Assembly: GCF_009707515.1 (NCBI RefSeq)
Contig: NZ_WLYI01000013.1
Location: forward strand, 1 to 64,000
Reading direction: 5' to 3'
Source of the DNA: Pseudomonas karstica
Lineage (GTDB): Bacteria > Pseudomonadota > Gammaproteobacteria > Pseudomonadales > Pseudomonadaceae
DNA length: 64,000 nt
Positions 55,309 through 64,000 of the stretch are shown here, piece by piece. The notes beneath the pieces were generated by a model that worked only from the letters and a program-made list of their open reading frames with translations, was not told the origin of the DNA and searched no databases. The position numbers and the translations under genes were made by a program. How positions within the stretch are numbered: position 1 is the stretch's first letter; every line of letters starts with the position of its first letter.

Positions 55309-56002
55309 ACTCCATTCCGCTTCGCACAGATCTAGATGCTTTGGATTGATATTCTGTGGAGTATCAATGGCCGTTTTTTGCTGATTTCTGACTGTCGCGA
55401 AGGGCTTAGACCGGCCAATTGTGTTGAAAAACTCGGCTTCGGTTTCCAGGTTAGAAAAGTTCGCGCCCGAGATTGAAGTCGATATTTTGGGCAGAAGGTT
55501 CACGACTCGGATTTCGCGTAGCAGCACGCAAAACAGGTGTTTTTACCTATCAGTATCCGAGCGTTTTGGACAAACCGGCTTTTTCAACAGGATCGGCCAA
55601 GAGCGGTCATTGACCAAGGACTGGTTGCGTTGCGGCGAGCTAGATCCGCTTGTTTGGGATTAACCTGGGCTGATGTAAATCTTTGCCGTTGCACCGGGGG
55701 GGGGGGTATTCCTGAAGTGGCTGCGGCTCTAGCACATTGGTTGAAATGTTTGCTAATTCGCGGCCTTAAGCCCTAACCTAAAACCAGCTGTAAAAGGGGA
55801 AGGGCTCATTTGAAATTATGATCCGTAGCCTTTCTGTTCAGTTTACTCTTTGATCTTCTTAGCTTAATCAGCTGGATTCGCTCCTCTGAAACTCACCATA
55901 CAGGTGTACGGCGAGTTCAGGCGGACGCCTATTTACTCCAGATCTAACTTTCCATAATTTTTTCCAATACTGGGTAAAAATTAAAAGTCGTGAAGTACCC
56001 TA
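55309..56002. other. Intergenic stretch between two convergent island genes
   Basis: No gene was seen. It holds a small element with 24-bp imperfect inverted ends (55413-55598) and a run of 11 G at 55696-55706. Base composition falls towards the restriction enzyme gene at the right, marking a boundary between cargo pieces. Confidence 0.55.
55413..55598. repeat. MITE-like element with 24-bp imperfect inverted ends
   Basis: The left end 55413-55436 (containing TGTTGAAAAA) matches the reverse complement of 55575-55598 at 19 of 24 positions, and both arms end in GGCC. The 186-bp unit has no coding capacity. Similar TTTTTCAACA ends occur on insertion sequences in pseudomonads, so it may be a transposon relic. 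Confidence 0.5.
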
Positions 56003-59000
56003 TCACTCAATTACGCTGTATTCAGACATCTCATTCCGTATTTCTAACGTGCCAGCTATAGATTTAATTATCGACTGATAATACTTTATATCTACGTAGC
56101 TTAACGAATAGCCCTTACGATCCTTTAACCACTTGGCTAAAGGCTGGTAACCTCCAACAGCGCACGACCAGATATCGGGGTCAATATTATCAAAATATTG
56201 CTCGGCATTAATCCAAATCTTGCCATCGTTAAATTTAACATTATCTACAGTTGCGTCGCCTTCACCTAAGAACGGGTAAATCGCTGAGCCCAGTGCACCA
56301 GGAACGAGCAAATGTATCTCGCGCAGCCGTTTACCGTGGCTAACCATTAGATTAAAAAAGTCGGGAGACTGAGGCCAGGGAATTTTTGGGAAGTTTGATT
56401 TTAGGAATTCGCTGTAAGCGGCTTTGTATGAAGGCCAATTTAGAATAGCATATATGTAGTCAAATATTTCTACCTCAGAAGGTAATGGACGTCCTTCAAT
56501 CCCAACAATCTTTTGCATTTTTTGCAAAAGAGCAGGTTCGAAATTAAACTTTCTGCTTAAGCCATCTTCCGAGTAAACATATAGTGGGAATAAGCTATTG
56601 ATGTCATATGCGCTAAATGACTTATGCCCTGCGACGCTCGCGACGACAAATCCCCCAACACCATCTTTGCTCTGACCGGGAATGCAAAGTGCCAAATTTT
56701 CTTTACCCGCCATATGCCTCATAACCTCCGCTCGAGGGCGGCAATGGAAGCCACGGGATGTACCTGTATAGTAAGTCCATCTGACATCATATGGACGGTA
56801 TGCCATCTTTACTATCAGCTCTTCAGAAAAGTTATCTTTGATGTCTTTCTGTGCTGCTTCAACTTTCCAGTCCTGCGCATCGGGCCCCAGCTTGTACTTG
56901 GTCCGAGCCTCTTCAACTCCAATTTCACGAAAGTTATTTATTCGCGCCCATAGCCTATCTTTATCCATATCTATAGTTAGCGCATCTCGAGCAGTAACTA
57001 TACCAACCGACCGGAGAGGCATGAAGTCTACGATGGAAAAACCTTCATCGTACATCTGTTTAAGATCTTGATTTTGTGGTGTGAACAAAAGATTGGGCAG
57101 CGTCGGTAGGATTTCAGTCCACCCTCCGTCGCTTAACTCCATACCCCATAGAGCTTCGTATTTAAAACTTCTGCTACCCCATAAATTTCTATGGAAAAGT
57201 TTTGCAAATTCTCTCTTCGTGTTTGTACTTTTTTGCCGTATAGCAATAATTATTGATACGCCTTGCTGGATATCGAATACGTTTTTATCTGGCGAACCAT
57301 CAGGAGATGTCTCTTTCTTCTTGGAACTGCCGTGCAGGTCTAAAACAAATATCTTATCGAACGTGGTTAGCAAATGCCATCTCATGCCTCGAAATGTGGG
57401 GTTATCCAAATAGCCGTTATTGGTAATGTAACCGAGTACTCCATCCCCATTTTTGGCTATTGCCTGCTCCGCAAGCCTGATAAATTTGACATAGTCGTCA
57501 TTCAGCCATTTCGAGTTTCGCTCTTGAAGTTTTTGCTTTCCTCCAGGCTCCACTTTATAAGCATTCAAAAGCCCAGAGATCCACTCTCCTTTATTTGCGC
57601 TTTCACCAGAATAAGGTGGGTTTCCAATCACGCACATTATCGGTGCCTGGCGTTTTATGGTATTAGCCTCACGTGCTTCTCTGGTCAGCCACTGAGCCAT
57701 AAAGAGGTCGCGTACATCCCGCTCTCCTTCCTCAAGGCTGTTTGTTAGAAACACGCTCAGCCGCGGCGGATTGTCGGTTGGTTTGTAACCAAGCTCCGTC
57801 AGAACCATGTCAAGTTTAGTATGGCACATGGCATATGAAGCCATTAGCAGCTCAAAGCCGTGTAATCGCGGGATAAGGTCTTGTTCAATGTATTTTGACC
57901 ATGCACCAGCTCCGGTTGCTTTAACCTTCGGCGCAATTTGCTTAATAGCCTCAGCCAAAAAGGTTCCAGTTCCCGTGGCTGGGTCAAGTATTTGTACCCT
58001 ATGCACCTCTTTCTTAAACTTGATTGGTTTGCCTTTTTTATCGTTCTGTCCAGAGTCCCAATCAACTGTGATTTTTGACAGATCTGCTATGCCGTCTTCT
58101 AGACCAAATTCGGTCTGGAGTACAGAGTCGACTGCTCTTACGATAAAGTTTACTACCGGCTCGGGCGTATACCATACGCCACGGGCTTTACGTTTATCTG
58201 GATTATATGCGGCGAGAAAAGTTTCGTAGAAATGTAAGAATGGATCTTGCCGTCCTGTCAGACTTCCGAATCCCCTCATCAACCTATTAATATCAGTTGA
58301 TGCAAAAACGTCAGCCAGATCATCAATAATCCACTTAAGTCGGTCATCCAATTCCGGGCCGGCAATATATCCGAATAAACTTTTTAAAAAAGGGTTAGAT
58401 TTAGGCAGCAACTCAAGAGCCTCGGCCCGACTGAAGGTCTCGAGAGTGTGATCGTGAAGACGGGCGGCGAACATTCCGTAAGCTATAGTTTCAGCATAAA
58501 TATCAGAAAAATCGCTGGGCGTCACATCATGTATGAGATGCTGCTTGAATGCTAAATATTGCCCAGAGAGATCTCCGCCATCTCCTCCTTCCTCATCCGA
58601 AACTGCCTTGGTCAGCACATCTTTTATTAGTGCGGCTTTACCTGCCATTATCTCGGCTAAAACTTTAGGTGAGGTAATTTTCTGGCCTTTATGTGTTAGG
58701 AAAGAATCCAGAACGCCTAGCAGTTTTTCATAATCATGAGGGCGCTGCAAAACTTTCTCGTCAAGTTCCCCGATTCTGACTGATTCTACTAGAACTCCGT
58801 CCCTATAAAAGTCCCAATCTAAGCCGTTAGTATAGATTAGGTTAGGAAGGGCTTTACGATACCGAATGAGCTGGTCTTTGTTAGCCCCTTTAAAATTTCT
58901 CAGACTAACATCTATATCTTTTGTTTCTACGTGACCGATAGTTAGGCCATTTTTACTAATGATGAAGTCTGGAGCTCCACATTCAACTCTTTTGGGCTCG

Positions 59001-59131
59001 TTTAGAGCATGGATACCAGATCCTAGTCCTGAAAACAATTTCTCAAACGCTGATCTATATGAGTGTTCCGTCGCCTGTCCGGTTCCGAATATGAAAGCTA
59101 GCTGTTCCATAAATTGTGTTATAGGTGACAT
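56003..59131 (-). CDS. Single-chain type IIG restriction-methylation enzyme
   Basis: The protein has 1042 residues. The N-terminal nuclease domain shows PDF (54-56) and HVETK (E69, K71), a PD-(D/E)xK site. A helical linker follows, then an N6-adenine methylase with motif X region RGVWYTPEPVVNF (318-330), motif I DPATGTGTF (383-391) and motif IV NPPY (504-507). The C-terminal third should be the target-recognition part. Cutting and methylating activities would sit in one chain, with no separate S or helicase gene, unlike type I or ISP enzymes. GC content is clearly lower than in the flanking genes, which points to recent transfer. The ATG start at 59131 has only a weak ribosome site. Confidence 0.85.
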   Translation of the reverse strand: MSPITQFMEQLAFIFGTGQATEHSYRSAFEKLFSGLGSGIHALNEPKRVECGAPDFIISKNGLTIGHVETKDIDVSLRNFKGANKDQLIRYRKALPNLIYTNGLDWDFYRDGVLVESVRIGELDEKVLQRPHDYEKLLGVLDSFLTHKGQKITSPKVLAEIMAGKAALIKDVLTKAVSDEEGGDGGDLSGQYLAFKQHLIHDVTPSDFSDIYAETIAYGMFAARLHDHTLETFSRAEALELLPKSNPFLKSLFGYIAGPELDDRLKWIIDDLADVFASTDINRLMRGFGSLTGRQDPFLHFYETFLAAYNPDKRKARGVWYTPEPVVNFIVRAVDSVLQTEFGLEDGIADLSKITVDWDSGQNDKKGKPIKFKKEVHRVQILDPATGTGTFLAEAIKQIAPKVKATGAGAWSKYIEQDLIPRLHGFELLMASYAMCHTKLDMVLTELGYKPTDNPPRLSVFLTNSLEEGERDVRDLFMAQWLTREAREANTIKRQAPIMCVIGNPPYSGESANKGEWISGLLNAYKVEPGGKQKLQERNSKWLNDDYVKFIRLAEQAIAKNGDGVLGYITNNGYLDNPTFRGMRWHLLTTFDKIFVLDLHGSSKKKETSPDGSPDKNVFDIQQGVSIIIAIRQKSTNTKREFAKLFHRNLWGSRSFKYEALWGMELSDGGWTEILPTLPNLLFTPQNQDLKQMYDEGFSIVDFMPLRSVGIVTARDALTIDMDKDRLWARINNFREIGVEEARTKYKLGPDAQDWKVEAAQKDIKDNFSEELIVKMAYRPYDVRWTYYTGTSRGFHCRPRAEVMRHMAGKENLALCIPGQSKDGVGGFVVASVAGHKSFSAYDINSLFPLYVYSEDGLSRKFNFEPALLQKMQKIVGIEGRPLPSEVEIFDYIYAILNWPSYKAAYSEFLKSNFPKIPWPQSPDFFNLMVSHGKRLREIHLLVPGALGSAIYPFLGEGDATVDNVKFNDGKIWINAEQYFDNIDPDIWSCAVGGYQPLAKWLKDRKGYSLSYVDIKYYQSIIKSIAGTLEIRNEMSEYSVIE

Positions 59132-59533
59132 CTTAGGGTCCGTTTCCTGGATTTGTGGCCTCCTTCTTACCGGATGCTTCCTCTATTAACAAGCGATCTG
59201 AATCTGCAGTGGTACCCTGATTTACTGGTCGAATCTGACAAACTGCTTTTGGCCCAGGGGTTTAAAAACTCTTCGTCAAAACAGAAGCTCGCGGGGCTAT
59301 GCGAAATCTGAAAATTATCGGCTGCTCAGCGGAGCTGAATTTTGCGCAGGAACGCGATTTTCAGTCCAGCATAGGGCTCCAATCGCGCTGAGAACCGTTT
59401 TTACACAGCCTCGGCCGAAACCTTTTATAAGCTCACAACCTCCACAGATCAGAAACCGAAAAATATGGAGCCTTCTTTGTAATGGATGGATCTAACGAGG
59501 CGGAAGCGGCTTAAGCTTCCGCTTCTTTATCAG
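59132..59533. other. Intergenic stretch with no recognised feature
   Basis: About 400 bp upstream of the restriction enzyme gene. It contains the promoter side of that gene and short AT-rich pieces. No gene, clear repeat or strong hairpin was found. Confidence 0.5.
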
Positions 59534-59734
59534 TCACTTTTTGAGTTGAAGGTCAATGAAATCAAGCTCTGCCTTGATTGCATCAATCGTGAGTGTCTCG
59601 ACTCGAGTGCTTTTGTTTGCTTTTGCATTGAGCTTTTTCATGCCAGCCATGCCGACAATTATCCCGTTCAAATGCAGCTTTCGCGCCTTTAGGTAATCAG
59701 GCATCTGAGCACTGTTCTGTGGTGGTTTATTCAT
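59534..59734 (-). CDS. Small basic hypothetical protein
   Basis: 66 residues, rich in Lys, without a signal or membrane segment (HLNGIIVGMAGMKKLNAKANK, then a C-terminal helix IKAELDFIDLQLKK). It runs in the same direction as, and 63 bp after, the coiled-coil gene, so it probably belongs to the same replication-module transcript. No family was recognised and the ribosome site is weak. Confidence 0.5.
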   Translation of the reverse strand: MNKPPQNSAQMPDYLKARKLHLNGIIVGMAGMKKLNAKANKSTRVETLTIDAIKAELDFIDLQLKK

Positions 59735-59797
59735 GGTTAGACCGATGGTTGGCCCGAAGCAGCCGACCCTCGCCGATTGCTTCGGGGAGGGTTTAGG

Positions 59798-60640
59798 TTA
59801 GGCCGCCAATAGGTCAAGCAGGCTGTGTTGGTGTGAGCGGTCTGCAAGTTCTCGAGAGGTCCAGCTTCCGAAGTTTTCACCTTGCTCAGGGATTTCCAGC
59901 TTCATCAGCGCAACCGGATCCCGATTAATCAGTCTTCGCGCAGCCCACAGTTTGCCGCCGGTCTCCAGTAGTGCTTTCGCAGCCTCGTTCCACTGTTCTT
60001 CCAGCACAGTGTTCGCCAGGTGAGCCGCTTTGTTCTCGATCTTGGCGCGTTCTGTTTGTGCCTCCTTAATGTGCAGATCAATCGTCACCAGCTCTTGTTC
60101 CAGCGCGGTGACCAGCAGTTGTTGGCGGCGGTGATGCTCAACCGCAGCCGTGAGGTTTTTTGCGGCCTTTTGAGCTTCCGCGTTGGCGGCTTTCTCGCCC
60201 TCCACATCGCCCCAGGCGACAGCCTGTGCGTAAGCAGTGGCCGCGTCCGTTTCAGCTTGTCGAGCTTTTGCCATGTCTTCCTGATCGCTCTGGCGGACTT
60301 GCTGCAACCTGGTCTCAATGCTGTTGCGTTTTTCGTTGAGTTCCATCTCGTCGGCTTTCCGGTTCGCCATAGCACTGATATAGCCTGCTGCTATGTTTTC
60401 ACGATCCGCGAGAGTTTCTTGACGATTAACTCCACGATCCAGCGCCTCGATTTGACGTTCGAGAGAGTTGATGCGGATGTTGCGAGTGCTGATTTCACTG
60501 CGAACGGTGCTTTCTCGGCCTCTCGCCATACCTTCGGGATTCTCCAACTCTGCCTCGAGGGGGCCTAGTTCAAGTTGAAGGCTCTCCATTTCGAAGGTCA
60601 GTTTGGCACGGCGGTCTTTCAGGTCTTGGATAGTGTTCAT
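59798..60640 (-). CDS. Coiled-coil protein of the island replication module
   Basis: The protein has 280 residues, and about 220 of them are predicted coiled coil from heptad-like charge patterns (MNTIQDLKDRRAKLTFEMESLQL, then IRINSLERQIEAL, RQQLLVTALEQELVTIDLHI). A short globular end follows (EQGENFGSWTSRELADRSHQHSLL). It has no signal or membrane segment. It lies 98 bp downstream of the primase gene on the same strand, where similar coiled-coil genes occur in P4-like islands. The role is unknown; a DNA-binding or scaffold function is a guess. Confidence 0.7.
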   Translation of the reverse strand: MNTIQDLKDRRAKLTFEMESLQLELGPLEAELENPEGMARGRESTVRSEISTRNIRINSLERQIEALDRGVNRQETLADRENIAAGYISAMANRKADEMELNEKRNSIETRLQQVRQSDQEDMAKARQAETDAATAYAQAVAWGDVEGEKAANAEAQKAAKNLTAAVEHHRRQQLLVTALEQELVTIDLHIKEAQTERAKIENKAAHLANTVLEEQWNEAAKALLETGGKLWAARRLINRDPVALMKLEIPEQGENFGSWTSRELADRSHQHSLLDLLAA

Positions 60641-60738
60641 CTGTATTTTCTCTGGGTACTGCGGTTAATAGGGATGGTTGTCGAGCGGCTGGCGAGGCCG
60701 GGAATGAGCCGGCGCTACCTCTATCAGCAGCCATGCCG

Positions 60739-63627
60739 TCAGGCGGCCTTGGCCTCGCCTTCATTCGTTCCTGGAACGGTCTTCACCACGTAGCAGCGTT
60801 GAGGCCCTAACCCGGGCAAGCGAATCAAGCTGTACGCCTTTCCGTCGCTTCCCGGCTCGAGCACGCCCCGTTGCAGCAGTTCCTTGTTCACCGCACTGAT
60901 ATTCATGCCCTTGAAGATTTCGGCCCTCCAGGCTTCCGGCAGCACGTAGTAGGTGTTGGTGGTGTGCAGGGCATCACCCATGCCGTGTTCCATCGTCTTG
61001 CGAAAGCCCAACCGATCAATCGTGCGTGGGCCGTGCTCATCGATCTTGGCGGCGGCAGATTCCCAGCGGGTAAAGCGGCTTTCTCCAAATCGCTCGATGA
61101 CCTGCCTCAGCCGCGCCAAAATCGCATCGCCCTCGAAGTTTCCGGCGCCGCCGCGTTCTGCTAGCCACGCATGCAGACACACACGTGCGGCGGTCGTGGC
61201 CGTACCATCGGGCCATCCAGTAACGCCGAAGGCGGTGGCCAACTCTCCGGCCGCTGCTGAGAGGCCAAAGCGAAGGGCGGCGCGCTGCGCCTGACCACTG
61301 GCCGAAACGGGCAAGTTTTGGGTGATGAACTGCTCCACCGTACGGCGAACGATCACCGACCACCTGAGCATTTCTCCAGGCGCACACAGTGCGTGCAGGA
61401 AGGCGGTGAGGGGTGTGCCGTAGTATTTGGCGACACGGGCCTTGAGCGCATCGGAGAGGGCGGCTGCGTCTTCAAACCCGTTCAGCACATCGAACATGCC
61501 GAGGCCTTTGCTGGCATCCGCAGGCACGGCGAGCATGCGCACCTCCATACCGGCTTTCAGCTCCTTGTTGGCATCTGCCATGTGCTGCGCCAACGTCTTC
61601 TCGCCGGTCGAGAGAAACAGCAAACGCCACTCCTGCACCTGTCGGCCCGCTTGTCCTCGATCATTCGCCCGTGCCTTGCCGGTGCCGTTGCCGAGCATGT
61701 AGACCGTCTCGCCGATAATGCGCGGGTCGCACATGCCGATTTCATCCAGCACCAGGAGGCCGTCTGAGTGAGCGGCTGCGATGGACTCCAGGGCGTTGTC
61801 TGTCGAGCGCCATGAACGCACTAGGCGCGGCCCGCCATAAACCGAGGCGGCGACTTGTAGATGAGTGGTCTTGCCACCGGAGCTGTCGCCATACAGGTGG
61901 AAGCCGCCTGACTCATGCCCCAGTAGGTTCAGCAGAGGCCCTGCAAAGGCCACAGAGACGACAAACGCCAAGCGGTGATTGCCAACGCACAGCGCGCCGA
62001 TTTGCTGCTGCCATTGCTCCAGAGAACCCGCCTCGCTGATCGGCGGCAACTGCGCACCGGCCTCGTAAAAATGCAGGTGTTCTGCGTGCGAGCCGATCTG
62101 TTGTTCGGGCAATAGGAACGCATTGTCGTGCCAGCCCAAGCGCGTCACCAATCGTGCGCGCTGGGCGCTATCGAAGCCGCCAAGGTAACTTTGCAGGTCA
62201 TTGCGTGCGTTGCGCCCTGATCGGCTTCCGGCTAGGCGCAAGCCCATGTCTACCAGGGGGCCGAGTACATCCTTGCCGAAGTCGCCGGTCATGGTTCGGG
62301 CCGGAATGTTCCAGCGTTTTTTGGCGCCGTCCGGGTCATCGAACTCGACCAACAAACCCCAGTTGTGGCCCTTGTCGTCGCGAGTGCGAGCGATGATTTC
62401 GAGAGGCGAGCACACGGGGCGCGCCTCACCATCATCGCCGGAATAAAACACCCCTTCAGGCGTCAGGCGAAAGCCACCCGGCAGCAGGTCATTTTTCAAT
62501 TTCGCAGGGCGCTTGGCCGGCGCCTTAGCCTTCGGTTGTTGAGGAACAGTGGTCTCAGCGACGCTGCCGAAAAACTCACCGTCGCGCACCAGCTCGGCGA
62601 CGTGGCCAGCGGTCCAGCCTTTGGCTAACGCGTCCGCTGCATCGTCGCCGTCCGCCCATTTTCCACCTTTGACGAGCGTCGGCTTGCCGCCTTTGCTGCT
62701 GGGCTTGAGCTTGAACACGTCGAGCGAGATTCGCTGTACGGAAGCGGCGCCCAGCTCAATCAGCTTGAGCTCGATGGAGTCCATGCACGCCTTGCCGCTG
62801 GCATCGTTATCCGGCCAGAGCACCACCGTGCGCCCTTTGAGTGGTGTTAGGTCGACCTTGTGCCAAGAGTTTGAGCCGTTCGGCCAGCAGGTGGCTACGT
62901 AGTCCGGCATCAGTTCGGCGGCGGCGTCAGCAGCCTTTTCGCCTTCACACAACACCACAGGCGCATCGGCGCGCTGTGCCAGCTCGTCCAGGCGCAGCAA
63001 GGGCCGAGGTTCCGGCAACCCTTGCCAGCGCCATTGTGTGGTTTGTCCATCGGAGCGTTTGCACCAGGTCAACGGCGCAAAGACTTTTCGCGGCTTGCCG
63101 TCTTCATCGGGGCCCAGGTCGAAGCGATACAGCACCATGATCGGCTGGCCCTGAGCATCGCGATAGATCCACACCTTGGACGGGGTGCCGTGTTGTCGGT
63201 GCTTGGCAGGGCACTTGTTCATGGCCTCGGCCGGGATCGGCTGAATCGCGATCCACTGCGGTGCTGCGCTCTTGGTCGTTGCGCTTATGGTGGTCGCAAA
63301 TCCTGCGGAAACGTTGAGCAGATCCGCCAGCTTTTTGCAGGCCTCAACGTCCGTGCCACCGTCGATGTAGCGCACCAGGTCGATCAGGTCACCGCCTTTA
63401 TCGCCGGTGGCGAAATCCGCCCAGGTGCCTTTGCTCAAATTGACCTTGAGTGAGCCAGCGCGTTTGTCAGTGCGTGTCGGATTAGGTGCGGTGTATTCCT
63501 TGCCCCCGTCGATGCGTTTGCCGTTCGGCAGCCAGTGAGTAAGAACTCGGTCGATGTTCTTCAGGGCGGCATTTTTTACGTCGGCAAAGCTCGGACGTTT
63601 TGAGTTGTTGCCAGTGCGCTGAGTCAT
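60739..63627 (-). CDS. TOPRIM-DUF927 primase/helicase
   Basis: The protein has 962 residues. The N-terminal part includes KGTWADFATGDKGGDLIDLVRY, a primase-associated stretch. A TOPRIM fold follows with VVLCEGEKAAD (224-234) and WPDND (271-275). The DUF927 ATPase domain starts near 385 and carries Walker A GDSSGGKTT (580-588) and Walker B LLVLDEI (624-630). A C-terminal winged-helix-like end follows (LQRGVLEPGSDGKAYSLIRL). Such proteins prime and unwind DNA for plasmids and P4-type satellites. It overlaps the DUF3077 gene by ATGA. It is the best candidate to act on the iteron-like clusters at 50.7 and 52.1 kb. Confidence 0.88.
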   Translation of the reverse strand: MTQRTGNNSKRPSFADVKNAALKNIDRVLTHWLPNGKRIDGGKEYTAPNPTRTDKRAGSLKVNLSKGTWADFATGDKGGDLIDLVRYIDGGTDVEACKKLADLLNVSAGFATTISATTKSAAPQWIAIQPIPAEAMNKCPAKHRQHGTPSKVWIYRDAQGQPIMVLYRFDLGPDEDGKPRKVFAPLTWCKRSDGQTTQWRWQGLPEPRPLLRLDELAQRADAPVVLCEGEKAADAAAELMPDYVATCWPNGSNSWHKVDLTPLKGRTVVLWPDNDASGKACMDSIELKLIELGAASVQRISLDVFKLKPSSKGGKPTLVKGGKWADGDDAADALAKGWTAGHVAELVRDGEFFGSVAETTVPQQPKAKAPAKRPAKLKNDLLPGGFRLTPEGVFYSGDDGEARPVCSPLEIIARTRDDKGHNWGLLVEFDDPDGAKKRWNIPARTMTGDFGKDVLGPLVDMGLRLAGSRSGRNARNDLQSYLGGFDSAQRARLVTRLGWHDNAFLLPEQQIGSHAEHLHFYEAGAQLPPISEAGSLEQWQQQIGALCVGNHRLAFVVSVAFAGPLLNLLGHESGGFHLYGDSSGGKTTHLQVAASVYGGPRLVRSWRSTDNALESIAAAHSDGLLVLDEIGMCDPRIIGETVYMLGNGTGKARANDRGQAGRQVQEWRLLFLSTGEKTLAQHMADANKELKAGMEVRMLAVPADASKGLGMFDVLNGFEDAAALSDALKARVAKYYGTPLTAFLHALCAPGEMLRWSVIVRRTVEQFITQNLPVSASGQAQRAALRFGLSAAAGELATAFGVTGWPDGTATTAARVCLHAWLAERGGAGNFEGDAILARLRQVIERFGESRFTRWESAAAKIDEHGPRTIDRLGFRKTMEHGMGDALHTTNTYYVLPEAWRAEIFKGMNISAVNKELLQRGVLEPGSDGKAYSLIRLPGLGPQRCYVVKTVPGTNEGEAKAA

Positions 63628-63896
63628 GGTGTGGTCCTCGACTCAAGCAGCGCCTCGTTCACGTCGTCGATCAGCGCCTTGGCCATCTCGCCGAGGTAGA
63701 ACGCAGGCCAACTAAAACGCTCGCCCGCATCGCTGATGGTGGAGTCGAGGATCAGTTGATTGGCGTGGTGCAAAATTTGGGAGACGGCTTCAAGTGCGTC
63801 CTCCAGCGGGATACCGGCATTCACCCGAAACAGGTTTTGGCCATTACCGTTGGCAGGGGAAAACTCGGAGCGTCCAAGCGTGTTGGAGTTGGTCAA
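63624..63896 (-). CDS. DUF3077 family protein
   Basis: The protein has 90 residues and starts at TTG 63896, inside the TTGA overlap with the upstream gene. The pattern FRVNAGIPLEDALEAVSQILHHA matches the small DUF3077 family common in Pseudomonas islands and prophages. It is all-helical with no signal. Its function is unknown; the ATGA overlap with the primase gene suggests that both are made together. Confidence 0.8.
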   Translation of the reverse strand: MTNSNTLGRSEFSPANGNGQNLFRVNAGIPLEDALEAVSQILHHANQLILDSTISDAGERFSWPAFYLGEMAKALIDDVNEALLESRTTP

Positions 63897-64000
63897 AGCG
63901 CACCGCCTTTCTGGCCCATCGGCACAGATGAGGCATCACCGTACATGGCGAGTGTTTTGATTAAGCCCAAGGTGCCGCGCACGTCCCAAATAACTGACGA
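63893..64000 (-). CDS. C-terminal end of an upstream island gene (partial)
   Basis: Thirty-five codons are open from the window edge to TGA 63895-63893, reading RGTLGLIKTLAMYGDASSVP and ending QKGGAL. The stop overlaps the TTG of the DUF3077 gene, as in an operon. Too little is visible to assign a family. Confidence 0.45.
   Translation of the reverse strand, partial: SSVIWDVRGTLGLIKTLAMYGDASSVPMGQKGGAL

Noticed and set aside
56003..59131. Calling the enzyme a BREX PglX or DISARM methylase
   Set aside because: It carries its own N-terminal nuclease site, and none of the other BREX or DISARM genes is in the window.

Overview
The window is about 64 kb of a high-GC gammaproteobacterial chromosome that reads as a Pseudomonas of the fluorescens group. 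The evidence is the lapA/lapEBC adhesin secretion locus, the pgaABCD operon, the codon bias, and the GTAGGAGC-type and TCCCACGC-type REP palindromes between genes. No rRNA, tRNA or CRISPR array was seen.

From 1 to 31 kb the content is mostly core genome and centred on the cell surface. A giant LapA-type biofilm adhesin (minus strand, cut by the left edge) is divergent from its type I secretion system lapE-lapB-lapC. A candidate FleQ box lies in the shared upstream region. Next come a TauD-like dioxygenase with a sulfonate/nitrate-type ABC importer (7.7-11.3 kb), a two-gene minus-strand operon of exported proteins (11.4-14.2 kb), a DUF2789 gene, and a MarR-controlled four-gene efflux operon (FUSC, DUF1656, HlyD, outer membrane factor; 14.8-19.8 kb). 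A small membrane protein, a YdgA-family protein and the complete pgaABCD operon for poly-beta-1,6-N-acetylglucosamine (22.6-28.9 kb) follow.

From 29.2 to 44.7 kb lies a contact-dependent-inhibition-like two-partner secretion locus: a TpsB transporter, a 3915-residue TpsA/CdiA-like effector and a small gene 1 bp downstream. The effector ends in a recognisable TNT-type domain (NAD+ glycohydrolase toxin family), and the small gene is probably its immunity gene. Behind it sits a relic of a different toxin tip, then a RAYT-type HUH transposase element bounded by perfect 22-bp inverted repeats. After that come the last 17 codons of a DUF4810 gene and a GNA1162-family lipoprotein gene with an in-frame amber codon. 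An older lipoprotein operon therefore appears to have been truncated here.

From 44.8 to 50.2 kb are a serralysin-type metalloprotease, a vWA-domain lipoprotein, and an ECF sigma factor with a translationally coupled membrane partner that looks like an anti-sigma factor. This part ends at a strong terminator.

From about 50.26 kb to the right edge the sequence looks like a mobile genomic island. A possible tRNA-like scar lies at its left edge. Two clusters of GTGTTAC/GTGTAAC short repeats, one beside an AT-rich stretch, look like a replication origin. On the minus strand lies a replication module: a TOPRIM-DUF927 primase/helicase, a DUF3077 gene, a coiled-coil protein and small genes. Between them is a candidate defence cargo: a 950-residue SMC/Rad50-like ATPase with a CxxC hook motif and a HEPN-like tail, and a single-chain type IIG restriction-methylation enzyme of clearly lower GC. 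The integrase was not seen and may lie beyond 64 kb.
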